DNA of 64,000 bases, from the NCBI GenBank assembly GCA_029844215.1, contig CM056736.1, forward strand, positions 20,955,501 through 21,019,500. Direction: 5' to 3'. Below are positions 44,771 through 56,486 of the stretch, piece after piece (position 1 is the stretch's first letter; every line of letters starts with the position of its first letter). The position numbers and the translations under genes were made by a program. Source of the stretch: Przewalskia tangutica (Eukaryota > Streptophyta > Magnoliopsida > Solanales > Solanaceae). Below the pieces are notes generated by a model. The model had not been told where the DNA came from. It saw only the letters and a list, made by a program, of their open reading frames with translations, and searched no databases.

Positions 44771-46275
44771 ATGACTGGACAAGATCAAATCAATGCTGGA
44801 AATTCGAACATCTCTCAAGGCAATCCTAATGCTTTCAAATCTACTGGTTTTGGCACTACTAGTGTCAATCCTACCACTTAAGGTAACACCACTGTTCTTG
44901 GCACCACAAATGCTAACACTGCTACTCAAGGCGTTCCAAACGTCTTTGCTCCTGCCCAAGGAAACACCACTTCTTCAACTCCGGTTGGTTTTCACCATAA
45001 ACGTCATGAAAAGTTCATGGGTACTCATTTTAAGCGATGACAACAAAAGATGTTGTTTTTCTTGACAGTTATGGAAATGTCACGTTTCCTAACCTAAGAC
45101 CCTCCACAAGTTAGGGAAGACACAAACCCTCAGCCAAATGAAATAGCGGGAGGGGGCCAAGGTATCCATGTCATTAACGGCATGAAGATGGTTCAAGATG
45201 CATGAAATCATAGTGACTTCATGTGCAGGAACTATATTCTGAATAGTTTGTCCGATCCTTTGTACACGATATATTGCACCGTTGGGACAACCAAGGAATT
45301 GTGGGACAAATTGCAAAAGAAATACAACACCCAAGATGCGGGTGCCAAAAAGTTTGTCATTGAGAAATTTCTGAAATTTCAAATGGTGGACAACAAAAGT
45401 GTATCATCCCAAGTCCAGGAATTTCAAATGATAATACATCACTTAGACTTGGAAGGTTTGAAGCCCAAAGAGCAATTCTTGGTTGGGGCATTGATCGAGA
45501 AACTGCCTCCCTCATGGTCTGAGTTTATGAACTACTTGAAACTCAAGACGAAGGAGATGACGTTAGACGAACTTATTGTCAAACTCCAAATTCAGGAGGA
45601 CAATAAGAAGGCCATGTCAAAGGGGAAACAACCCGCCGAGGCTAAGGCAAATCTGACGGAGGTTAAAGGGAACCCAAGCAAAAAGCGGAAGTTCCAGAAT
45701 GGCCAGTCCCACACAACTGAAAAGTTTAAGGGAACATGCAACTATTGTGGTAAAGTTGGTCATATGGCCAAAGACTGCCGCAAGAAAAAGTATGACAATG
45801 CCAAAGGAAAGGATGAGGTAAACGTCGTCGAGGACACGCTCTTAGACGATATGATTGAAGAGTTCTTAGCCGTTGTGCTAGAGGCCAACCTAGTTGAGAA
45901 TCCAACGCAATGGTTGCTAGACACAGGTGCTAAACGCCACATCTGTTCCAACAAAGATGCCTTCTCATCATATACACCAGTCACAGATAAGAAGTTGTTC
46001 ATGGGCAACAATTATTCTTCCGAGGTACTGGGGATAGGAAATGTAGTCCTCAAGATGACGTCCGGAAAGGATCTGACTCTAAAAGAAGTGATGCATGTCC
46101 CGGAAATTTGAAGAAATTTAATCTCCGGACCTGTGTTGGTCAATGCAAGTTTTAGGCTAGTATTCGAGGCTAACAAATTTGTAATCACGAAAAATGGAAC
46201 TTTTGTAGGTAGGGGCTTCGTCTGTGAAGGTCTCTTTAAAGTTAATGTTAAACCTGTAATGCCTTCTACTTAGAG
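44771..46275 (+). pseudogene. Copia-5 gag-protease and pre-integrase
   Basis: Starts MTGQDQINAGNSN and is interrupted by a TAA near 44879 and other breaks up to 45220. From 45221, 296 codons are open. These hold gag helices ([27 protein letters not shown]), a CCHC zinc knuckle [14 protein letters not shown] at residues 173-186 of that frame, and the protease site [12 protein letters not shown] at about residue 231 (DTG rather than DSG). A stop at 46109-46111 falls in the protease tail. Pre-integrase residues (FVITKNGTFVGRGFVCEGLF) follow to about 46270. Confidence 0.88.
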
Positions 46276-46635
46276 AGAGACTTCTCCTGTGAAGACCTCC
46301 TTAGGAGAATAATGCACTTGCAATACCTTTCTTTTAACTATCAATAAAACTGAGTCTTCCTTACATGTTGGAATCTTCTAATTTATTGCACCATAGATTA
46401 GATGTGTTAACTATCAATTTATACTGAAAGTGGTAAAGTTGGAATCATTGCCGTCTATCAATATAAACCCTCAACATAAGTATGAGGTAGGCATAGAGGC
46501 AAAGAATCTCCAAAAAGCTCCCCTTAGATCCATCTAAAGGGAAGCCGCTCCTCTAGGAGTCACACATATATCAACATATGTGTCTTGAATTTCACTCAAG
46601 TTAGAGGGGGAACAAGTACTTTGTGACTTGCTTAA
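46276..46635 (+). other. Copia-5 deletion zone
   Basis: Where integrase and the N-terminal half of RT should be, only about 360 bp of non-coding sequence remains. Confidence 0.5.
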
Positions 46636-47142
46636 ATGATGGCACAAAGTTGTTATACCTTTACTTACTTAAAAGTAAAGACGAAGCTTCTAAAGCATCT
46701 AAGCGCCACAAACCAAAGGTTGAGAACCAACAATGACAATGGGTGTATATACAAGTATAAATCTAAGACATTCATACGTATGTTCATAACTATCGTCGTC
46801 TTGCGGGATCCTGAAATGCATCAAATGAATGTCAAGATAGCCTTCCTAAATGGTGATTTGGAAGTAGAAATATACATAGACCAATCCAAGGGGTATGTGG
46901 TTCCAAAATAAGAGACAAAAATTGTCGGCTTGTCAAAACGTAGTACGAACTGAAATAAGCCCTAAACAATGGCACTAGAAATTAGATAGTACTGTACTAT
47001 TGGAAAATTTCGCCATTAACGGGTGTAACAGGTGTGTTTACATGAAAGGAATCTCGTCATGATATGACTCTATGAAGACAACTTGTTGATAACTAGAAAG
47101 CGTTGATTTCTGAAACTCACGCTAAAGTTCGGGATACACGAC
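46636..47142 (+). pseudogene. Copia-5 reverse transcriptase remnant
   Basis: MHQMNVKIAFLNGDLEVEIY (46817 on) is the first catalytic RT block, again with MNVK in place of MDVK. Scattered RT words follow (near 46925-47100, including a decayed counterpart of the YVDD region). Many stops. Confidence 0.75.
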
Positions 47143-47622
47143 ATGAGATGTCTAAATGTACTAGAGGGGTACATCAGTACAAACTGGATATCCGATAGCA
47201 AAGACACCAAGTCCACCAGTGGATACAATCTTACAATTGGTGGTGGAGCTGTGTCTTGGAAATACTCTAGGAAAACACTTATTCCCCGATCCACGAGGGA
47301 GTCAGAATTTATCACTTTGGACAAAGTGAGAGAAGAAGTTGAATGGTTTCATGGTTTCTTAGAGGATGACCCATGTTGGGATAAACCCGTGTCTTCTGTA
47401 ATGATCCACTGCGACAGTCAGTCGGCTCTAGGAAGGGCACGAAGTTCAATATACAACGGTAAGTCTCGTCATATTCGACGGAGACATGAGTTCGTTAGGC
47501 AGTTGATCACCTCGGGTATTATTTCCATTGATTACATAAAATCTAAGAAAAATATAGCAGATCCCTTGACGAAGGGAATACCCAAGATCAGTTGTTCAGT
47601 TTGTCTAGGGGAATGGGCTTAA
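47143..47622 (+). pseudogene. Copia-5 RNase H
   Basis: 159 open codons with TKSTSGYNLTIGGGAVSWK, REEVEWFHGFLEDD, IHCDSQSALGRARS, YNGKSRHIRRRHEFVRQL and KNIADPLTKGIP. The fold's conserved order is complete from the second strand onward. It closely resembles the Copia-3 RNase H (26178-26700), showing that the two elements are of one lineage. Confidence 0.85.
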
Positions 47623-48032
47623 AACCCAAAATAATAAGAACTGATATAGTGGACACCCAACCTTACAGACTGAAGATCCCAAGAATAAGGTTCAATGGGA
47701 AAACTAAACTGTAAAGGTTCCGTGAGCGCTTCGGTGGAAGCAAGAGCACTTCGGATAATGTGTCTTTCTTAAGAAACATAATCCAAGACCGTTCCCGTGA
47801 TAGACAAAAAGTGCTACCTGTAAGAGGGGTAAATGATAAGTTTCAAAACCTTTAATGATCCTCAAAAGTTGAGGTTAGGTTGATGAAATTTTTAATAGTT
47901 CCTAACGCTTGTGTATCGGGGTATTACAGGATACCTTGTAGGAAACCACCTATTTAAGTGCGAGGACAGACCGCCTCAAATGAACGCACTTAAGAATCCA
48001 AGGGTGTCCACGACCCACAATGGACAAAATAC
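47623..48032 (+). other. Copia-5 3' untranslated region, first part
   Basis: Non-coding. It continues at 51314-51527 after the nested LTR. AATAC at 48028-48032 is the target-site copy for that LTR. Confidence 0.5.
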
Positions 48033-51000
48033 TGTTGACACCCAATTTTAACCCTCTCGTCCAATCATCAACTATGAAATTACACTAATTTTTTTTATAA
48101 TAATTCTAACAATTTTATAATAATAAAATGCAACAATAAAACATTAATACAGACACAAATAAACGATTTAATAATGTCACCACATCTTACGTAGAGCATT
48201 AAGCATTTTTTGAGTCTCGCGCCCACATTTATTAATTTTAATCCCTATCATAATTCTATTAATTTTTAATAATTTAAATAATAATAAACACGTAAATAAA
48301 TAAGTAATTTATTAATGGTGTCACATCCAGCATTCCTTAAAATTATATCCACATTTATTAATACCCAAAGCAATTTCATAATTATTATTTGCAATTTGAA
48401 CCCCCCATTAATTAATTTTTAGTTTGATATCGCAAAGCATGCATAATAAATAATATTTTAATAATGGTCTCGCATTATAAAGCATTTAACACTAATTAAA
48501 TAGCACACCCGCATATAATATTGTAATAATAAAGCACCCAAAGTCATTTAAAAAAATTAACTTAAAACCCACTTATTTACCACTAATTAAACCTAATACT
48601 AAAACAAATACACTTAAAACTCTACCCCTTAATTAATTACTCACCAGCCCAACTCTCCCTCATTAAAACCACAACCCATTATTTCGCAGCCCAACCCGCA
48701 TGGCCCAACACCCGCAACCCACAACCTTTATTTTCATCAACAGCCCTTCAGATCCCTCTCCCTCACTAAACCTAATTTCCAAAACCAGTCGCGCCTTACC
48801 CTCACACCACCTTCCCCAGCCGAGATTCTCGCCTGAGAATCCGGCGACCTTTTCCTACCAGTACCATAAAGCACCCCATTTGAAAAGAATCACAGAACCA
48901 AATCAATCCATAACCAAATCGTTCCAAATCTCGCCTAAATATTTCCAAAATCGAAATATTAGCTTACCTTAAACGAATACCTAAAATCTTACCCAAATAA
49001 GTACGAAAATCGTGTTAATACCGAAACCCAATACTTACCTAAATTGGAATCCAAATCACGACTATATAAACCATTCAATATACACATGCAAAGCGGGATT
49101 GGACAGCGAATAACCCATCCAGGAACCAGTAAAAACATCCATAGAAAATCAGTTAATAATCCAAAAATGGGCGAAAAATCCAAAATTAGCAAAGAGAAAA
49201 GGGGCAAAAACCCACAACAACTTAGAATCGCTAGAAGTCATTTTTAACAGAAGTTCTATTTGCAAAGCAGAAACTTCGTCCCTCAAATCGCATCGCAACT
49301 CCGAGTGGATCGACAACTTGATACGTTGCCTCGGTTCGCTGCCCGGAGAAGGTAAACCCGAAATCCTCTCTGTTTACTTTTGTATTATTGTGTATTTTGT
49401 GTTAAACATGTGTCTGTTCATTCGTATTTGTGTACATTGATGAGCGTAGGTGATGTCGGCTATTGTTAAAATTGTTTGTTAACTTATTCGCTGGACTATT
49501 AATGCCTAAATACAGTGTGTCATATACGCTATATCCCCTGTGCGTTTGTTTGGTATATTTTGTCGAGCTTAAGATTTTATGAGGTGTCCATATTAAGTCC
49601 TGAAACGCTGACTGTGATGAACCTGTTTATATCGAGTTGTTAAATTGTGGACATATTGCACGAAACTGTTTGTAACACTAACTTGACTATGTCTGTGTAT
49701 TGTGTCCCATATAAATCAAAGTCCCTGGATATCTATTTCTATGCTTGAAATGAGTTTGAATGACAACAATATAATAGAAAATCAATCTTTCCCCTGTATG
49801 ACTGAGTACGCAGTATTTCATGTTCTGATTTAAAATCTAAATCTGGGCTATTCTGTTTATTTGGGTTAAATTCTGCATTTTGATCTAGGAAAGAAATTTG
49901 CACTTGTGTGAGAAGCTAACGGGTGAATTTGGTTTTCGTCCGTGTCCTCTAAACATATATGTGAACCGAATTCTCCTCCCCCTCTTGCTGAATCCGAATA
50001 TATGCATTATGCTAATTTGTCTTCGTCACTTTTCAGTCAAGTCCCGTATGGTCTATCTGGCATGTGTGTACGTTTGGGGCTAAGCCCTTTTAGCTTACTG
50101 CATTGCTGCATCTGTTCATTATCACAGTTTCATTTAGTTGTCATTTTATTTACTGATTATTACAGCTTTAGTTGCTAATGTGCGTGCCAATGACATCTAT
50201 GATTCAATAAAATTTGGATAAATACTAATCCTTATCATTTTCTTATTTTTTACATGAAATGTACCGGAGCCGAATGAAGAGTTTCGTCACGAGTCTCATC
50301 ACGCCTCTTACCAAGAATGAAGATCCATACCCGCATCTCGCATCTCGCATAGGAAATCCCAAAGACATCGGCGGAATATCGCCACTCTGTCGAGTCTTTT
50401 TTATTTTCTATCCCGCCTCGTTTATTTGTGTAATTAACTGTCTAACACTCGTACATTAGCAGTAAGATACCTAGAATAGTTAAACTTTGGGTCACCATTA
50501 GAAATTAGTTCGACATTAGAAATTTGCTTGTTCCTTTTAGTTAATTATTTTAGCATTGCTCAAATCATATTAAATCATCTAATAATTTTTCACTTGCATA
50601 AATATTCAGGTAGCTAAGATATTATTAACAACAGGAGAAACCCATTTTTATGAATTCTTGCTAACATATATAATAAAATCTTTTTTTCAGCCTTTGCATA
50701 ATAGGTATTTTTCATATTATTTTGTAAACACATAGTTTTAGGTCATTAAAACATTCTTACGAACGTATGTTTTCCACTTTATACATTTTAAAGCAAAATC
50801 TTACATTTTTATGATACGTTTTATATTTACCAATAATATTTTGCTATTTTTAATCAACATGCATTTTCTACATCATAATAATTAACCCTAGGTTTGGCAG
50901 GACAACCGCAACTTAGAGGATCATAGAGGGTGTCTAATCCCTTCCCTCTAGATTAATAAAGAACCCTTACCCGGAATCTCACACAAGTTTCGCAGATCAT

Positions 51001-51308
51001 AAAAATGGAGTTAATGTTGACCTTAACCTTGTTGACATTTAGTGTCCTAATTCACCCAAACTAATTAGGTGGCGACTACGCGAACCCCTTAACATTGTAG
51101 CACTTTAGCATTTTAGCATTTTTAGCACCCTTTAGCACATTTTACCTTTTAGTGTTATTTTGCACTTTCAACACCCTTTTAGCATTTTAGCACCCCTTTA
51201 GCTTCATCTTTGGCACCTTTTAACATTTTATTTTATTTTATTTTATTTTCTAACATCATATTAGCAGGATTCGCTAAAATAATGTCGCGGTCGAAAAAGG
51301 GCGTGACA
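48033..51308 (+). mobile_element. solo LTR 1 of the long-LTR family, 3276 bp
   Basis: Starts TGTTGACACCCAATTTTAACC and ends TCGAAAAAGGGCGTGACA. Perfect 5-bp duplications AATAC flank it (48028-48032 and 51309-51313), so it is a true solo LTR. It shares several conserved blocks with the copies at 51976 and 57822, for instance TAGGTTTGGCAGGACAACCG and AATTAGGTGGCGACTACGCG. It is shorter and more diverged, and lacks the copia RT insert of the other two. No gene inside. Confidence 0.88.
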
Positions 51309-51313
51309 AATAC

Positions 51314-51527
51314 TAGAAAGATTGAGTAGGAAAAGTGTTGTGTTGGTACTATTGTCTTGGCATATACTAAACACTGACGGTTCAAGACATCACGTTCACC
51401 GCACAGTAAATATGTCCGATGGTATTCTACTATGGAAGGTTCAAAGCTCCGGCTACCTCTCCGGATGCAACATCGTTCCGCTAAGTGATTGCTAGAAAGG
51501 CACCATGTGCGTGCACCAAAATCTCTT
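51314..51527 (+). other. Copia-5 3' untranslated region, second part
   Basis: Non-coding continuation after solo LTR 1. Confidence 0.5.
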
Positions 51528-51539
51528 CCAAGAGGGGAT
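51528..51539 (+). other. Copia-5 polypurine tract
   Basis: CCAAGAGGGGAT directly precedes the 3' LTR start. Confidence 0.7.
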
Positions 51540-51975
51540 TGTTGGAAATATTTATTAAACATGAAATAAAGTAAATCCTATTAATTATGAATCGAACAAT
51601 TGGGGCCCCGCACGTAAGAAACCTTGTTTCCACACACGTGCACACGTAGTGCCAAAGATCAAAATTTCCTTAATGGAAGAGATATTAGTACGTATACGAA
51701 TTGTTTGAGACATAAGGTAATAGACGGTTATTGGCCAAATGACGAATGATTTCACGTTGGTAAATGAAGGAAGAAGTGTATAATGTGTAAATATGAAATG
51801 AATCAGAAATCACCACGAAACCGAGAAGGACCGCGAATCCTCCAAGTAAGGGCCGCGACGCTTGAAGGGCCGCGACTCTAATTGACGTTTCAATTCCAGT
51901 AACTCACTGGAATTGAAGGGCCGCGTCTCTAATTGACGTTCCAGTTCCAGTGAGTTACTCGAACTGAAGGGCCGC

Positions 51976-54900
51976 TGTTGACACCCAATTTTGACCCTCC
52001 CGTCCAGCCATTAACCATAAAATTACACTAATTTTGTAAAATAATTTTTTAGGATTTTTATAACAAAATACAACAATAAAACATAAATGCCGGCATAAAT
52101 AAACAATTTAATAATGACATCGCGTCTTACGTAGAGTTTTAAACACTTAGAGTCCCGCGCCCGCATTAACTTTGTCGTAATTCTTAAATAATTAATAAAT
52201 GCATAAAAAATAAATAATTTAGCGATAACGTCGTGTCAGGTAGCATAGCCGCGTTTATTAGTAATCATTTGTAATTTAAAATCATTTTTTTAATCTAGTA
52301 GTGTCACGTCTATAAAAGCTTTAAACATCACACTTGCATTTAGCATTTAAGTAATTTAATCTAAACTCAATTTTAATTTTAATTTAACTTCGCAATAATG
52401 CACAATAATAAATTCTAAATAATAGCGCCGCATTCTAGAGCGTTAAGCATTAATTAAACAACACGCCCGCATTTATTATCGTAATAGTTTTATAACTCGA
52501 AATTAGACTAATTTAGCACCTAAATAATTAGACTAATTTAGCACCTAAATAATTATAATAAAGCACCTAATTAATTTAATCACATTTGTTAATTAATTAA
52601 TTATAACACTAACCTAACACTAATAGCCCACCTAAAATTAATACCCAATACCTAATTAAAACTAAACTAATCAGCCCACCTAAATAACTACCCAAGCCCA
52701 ACACCCCTTATTTACCCGCAGCCCACTTCTCTCTTCAGCCCACTTCCCCTGTACCTTAATATCTCACCCCTGTCGACTAAACGAAAAAAGGAAAACAGGA
52801 ACCCTAAACCTAACAGCAATCGCTGCACCTCCCAGCTCCTTCACCCGTCGCCGCCATGCCCGGATTTCTCGCCGGAGAATCCGGGATTTCCTTTTACCCA
52901 CCTACCCAGCCAACGTGTTCTTACCATAACCAAAACCGAATCACTTCAAATCAGCAAAATATCCTCCAAATCTTCCAGAAATCGCAACTTACCATAATCT
53001 GTTCGAAATCCTTAACAAATCAGTAACACCCAGATTCGTCCAAAAAATAAAACAGTAAGAATCAATTTCGTATCAAGCACAATCAAGACCAGAATCATCC
53101 TTTATAGCTTACCTAATTAGGAACCCGAAGAATGGCTATTAAAGCACATGCAATAGGCATAGGAGAGGGATGGACAGGGGATTCAGAAATCGATCGAATT
53201 CAGAGCTTAGTCAGAGGAGATAGCATCGGCACCGGTAGCAGCAGTGTCGAACATAGGATCGATTCAGAGCTCAGTTAGAGAGGGTACCCATAGCGTCGAT
53301 CGTCTAGAGCTCAGTAGGGAAACAGCAAGAACCACCGAATCGAAACCTTTTCTTATTAGTCGCGGAAATCAGTCTCAAATCAGTAAGCATTCTCAATAAC
53401 AAGCTTTACATTTCATTCACATCGCAAACCCAAAACCCGTCGATTGAACCGACGACTTGATACGCTGCCTCGGTTCGCCGCCGGAGAAGGTAAACTTGAC
53501 CTACTTTCTCTTTCGAGTTTTTCGACTCTTAATGCAAATCTGTGTGTTGTTCGATTATACATTTCTTGATGATATTTGTTAGCATTATTACATTAGTGTT
53601 CAATATGCTTCAGTTTACTCAAACAGTTCTGCGTATTTAATAAATTCTTGACGAACATCATGTTTGGTTTGGATGTCTAAATACTCTATGTCTGAAAATG
53701 AACACAGTTTATTGATTAGTTATCTTGTTGTAGTTAATTGAAGTGCATAGACTGTCCTGCCTATTTGAATGTAAACCAAAGTTGGTTTCACACTTAATCC
53801 TGCCTATTTGAATGTAAAAGATGTCCATATGATAGCAAATGAACCCCCTTGAGTCATCTTATGGTGTAATCTACTTAACTAGCTGGATATGTTTATTTTC
53901 TTAGATAATGGAGTGGTTTGAATTTGTGAATCATATTTTGCTAGGATCCGAGATTAGTTTGGTTTAAATAGAGTATTCTTACTGTAGTACGGCATGTTAC
54001 GTGTATACGATAGAAAATAAGGAGCTTTTGAACCCATGATGTCTTCTTTTTGAATTTTTATAAATCTGTCTGGGTTCATGTTTTGCATATTCATGACATG
54101 TCTAATTTTACAATTCTGTCTTGGTAGCATATTGCATACGCTACACAGTTTCATCTAATCTTAATGGCTTGTTGGTTTTAATTCGTTTCCTATACTGGAG
54201 GGGTATATTAATATGAATCCGAAGCTTGTATCCTACTGTGGCTAATATGGGTGATTATCTGTTGCAAACAAATGTGTGGCATATCCTGGAAACATGTTTG
54301 TACCACGTAATCTCATTGTTGATAGTAACTAAGAATATACTTCCTCTGATTTAGCAGAATGCCAGTTTTAGACCTCAGCACTTCAATGCCCAAAAAATAT
54401 CTAAGTGATCCCAAGTCTTTGACCTTAAAGTGATTGTGCTATGCTCGTTAGGCCTCCCGACCGCCTAGCACGCTTATAATCAAGACTGCTTGCTAAATAG
54501 AGAATGATCATAAGGACTCTGTGCAAATCCTATTGTAGTCAAGGCAGTAAATAATTTGATATTCCATTGTCTAGAAATTTGTTTTAAACCATATAAAGAT
54601 TTCAATAGTCTATTACCTCCCATGTGTTGTTATAAAAGTAATTTATTTGCTTCTTAAATGTTTATATCAATACTTGTTTAGCATTGATAAGTTGCAAACT
54701 TTGTAGGACATTTGCTAATCCTTATCTTTCTTGTTTTTTTTTACATGGCACGCACCGGAGCAAAATAAAGAGTCTCACGGCAAGACTCATTGCAAGTCAT
54801 TTCAAATGGCAACCCGCACCCGCATTTGCATTCCCGCTTCAGAAATTCCTAAGACAAAATAGGACAAGACGATGTCGCCACGCGTCTTGGAAGCCGCGAT

Positions 54901-55947
54901 CATATCCACCTTTATCTTATTTGTTTAAATTGTTGCCTAATTATTTAATTTGTAATTAATAGGCTGTCTAGAACAATTAATCCTTGAATACATGAATTGG
55001 GGTGGGTAGTTTAAAAATTGGAAATGCACTTTTAATTATTTATCGTAGGCTTGTCATTTATATCTAACCTTTGCCTGAATTATTAAAATTGCGTATCTAA
55101 AACTAACGCTTCACTTCTTTAATTTCACAAATAAATCTATGGCCCATAAACCAAACTTCATACCATCTTTTTACAAATAATATAAATACCTTTAGTACCC
55201 TAGCATCTTTTCTATTTTAGCACCCCTTGGCATCTTAAAATCTTCAAGTCTTTTAAACGTTTAACATTTTAGTTTTATTTTTATTATTTTCTAACCCTTT
55301 TATTAAGCAGCAGGAGTTTAGAAAAGAAACGTCGCGGCCGAAATAGGGCGAAATAGCATCTTGCACCTTTAGCATCTTTTAAGCTTTCAAGCATTTTTAA
55401 CACTTTTAGCATCTTCTTTAAAACTTAGCATTCCTGTTAGTACTTTAGCATTTTAATATTCTAGCACTTTTGCACTTTTAGCCTTTTTAACCTTTTAAAC
55501 ATTTTAACATTTTTAGCATTTTGTTAAGCAGGAAGAGCTTTTACTTTGCATTTTTAAAACATAATAATTACCCTAGGTTTGGCAGGACAACCGCAAGTTA
55601 GCGGATCTTAGAGGGTGCCTAACCCCTTCCCTCTAGATTAATAAAGAACCCTTACCCAGAATCTCACTAAGTTTAGCAGACCATAAAATGGAGTTAATGT
55701 TTTACTTTAAACTAGTTAAACATTTAGGTGTCCTAATTCACCCCAATTAATTAGGTGGCGACTCCGCGAACCCTTAGCATTCTAGCAACCCTTTAGCATT
55801 TTAAATTTTAGCCTCTTTTAAACTTTAGCATCCTTTTAGCAATTTTAGCATTCTTTTAAACATTTTAGCATTTTGTTATTTATTTTCTAACCTTTTATTT
55901 AAGCAGGAGCTAGAAAATAAAAGTCGCGGTCGAAAAAGGGCGCGACA
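51976..55947 (+). mobile_element. solo LTR 2 of the long-LTR family, 3972 bp
   Basis: Starts TGTTGACACCCAATTTTGACC and ends TCGAAAAAGGGCGCGACA. Flanked by perfect GCCGC duplications (51971-51975 and 55948-55952). It is highly similar, in inverse orientation, to 57822-61834. It carries a copia RT fragment (54330-54620) and an internal copy of its own terminal motif near 55331-55350. The TGTTGACACCC start and CGCGACA end look like gypsy Tat/Ogre-type LTRs; lineage inferred. Confidence 0.9.
54330..54620 (-). pseudogene. copia RT fragment inside solo LTR 2
   Basis: The minus strand encodes the blocks RLLKSLYGLKQ, QWNIKLF, then after a gap [19 protein letters not shown] and QRKYIL-like residues. 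It is the counterpart of 59240-59560. It is out of frame in places and has no function as an enzyme. Confidence 0.75.
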
Positions 55948-56486
55948 GCCGCGACTCCTCGAATGTTTCAATTTGTTGGAAGTGAATTAAAAACTGATTC
56001 TTGGGCTGACTTTGGAGTATTTACTCTCCATTATTTTGCTCATGAATTCAGCCATTACTTGGTTGAATTGTAACTCCAAATTCAAGGCATTAACATGACA
56101 TCCATGGGCATTACTTAGCCATTTGGAGGGTCATAATCTACACACTATAAAATGAGACACAATACTCATTTGGAAACACACTTGACACTTCACACTTAAA
56201 CAATTCTCTGAAAATTGTCTTCCTCTCTAGCAACCAAAATACATTCAAAGATCTTTCTTATCAAGCGAACACTTGAGTCCATTTGCTCACTTGTTTGATT
56301 GCTATTTTATCTTGGGAGATAAATTGCTAACACAACCGTAGAAATGACATACGGGGGCAATATTATCTTAAGAAAAGATTGAAACTTCAATCGACTCAAC
56401 AAGACCTTTTAGTTATTTAATTTCCAGATTTATTATTTACTTGTTGTTGTTATTTTTTCGTTCTACACATTTGTACTCACACTATC

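Larger units (their letters stand above)
43810..56481 (+). mobile_element. Copia-5: copia element with two nested solo LTRs
   Basis: A 927-bp 5' LTR, degenerate internal region and 3' LTR, flanked by perfect 5-bp duplications CTATC (43805-43809 and 56482-56486). One foreign solo LTR (48033-51308) lies in the 3' untranslated region. Another (51976-55947) splits the 3' LTR. Without these the element would be about 5.4 kb. Integrase and much of RT are deleted. It is related to Copia-3 at protein level. Confidence 0.93.
51540..56481 (+). repeat. Copia-5 3' LTR, split by solo LTR 2
   Basis: LTR sequence occupies 51540-51975 and 55953-56481, about 965 bp in all. It starts TGTTGGAAATATTTATTAA and ends TTTGTACTCACA. 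It has more GGGCCGCGAC-type words than the 5' LTR and a 10-bp perfect hairpin at 51891-51915. Confidence 0.9.

Noticed and set aside
44732..44959. Minus-strand frame opposite the Copia-5 gag start
   Set aside because: Shadow of the plus-strand gag N-terminus, which starts with its own ATG at 44771.
48700..49247. Pro/Ser-rich open frames of 67-90 codons
   Set aside because: Located in solo LTR 1 and not conserved as frames in the other copies of the same LTR.
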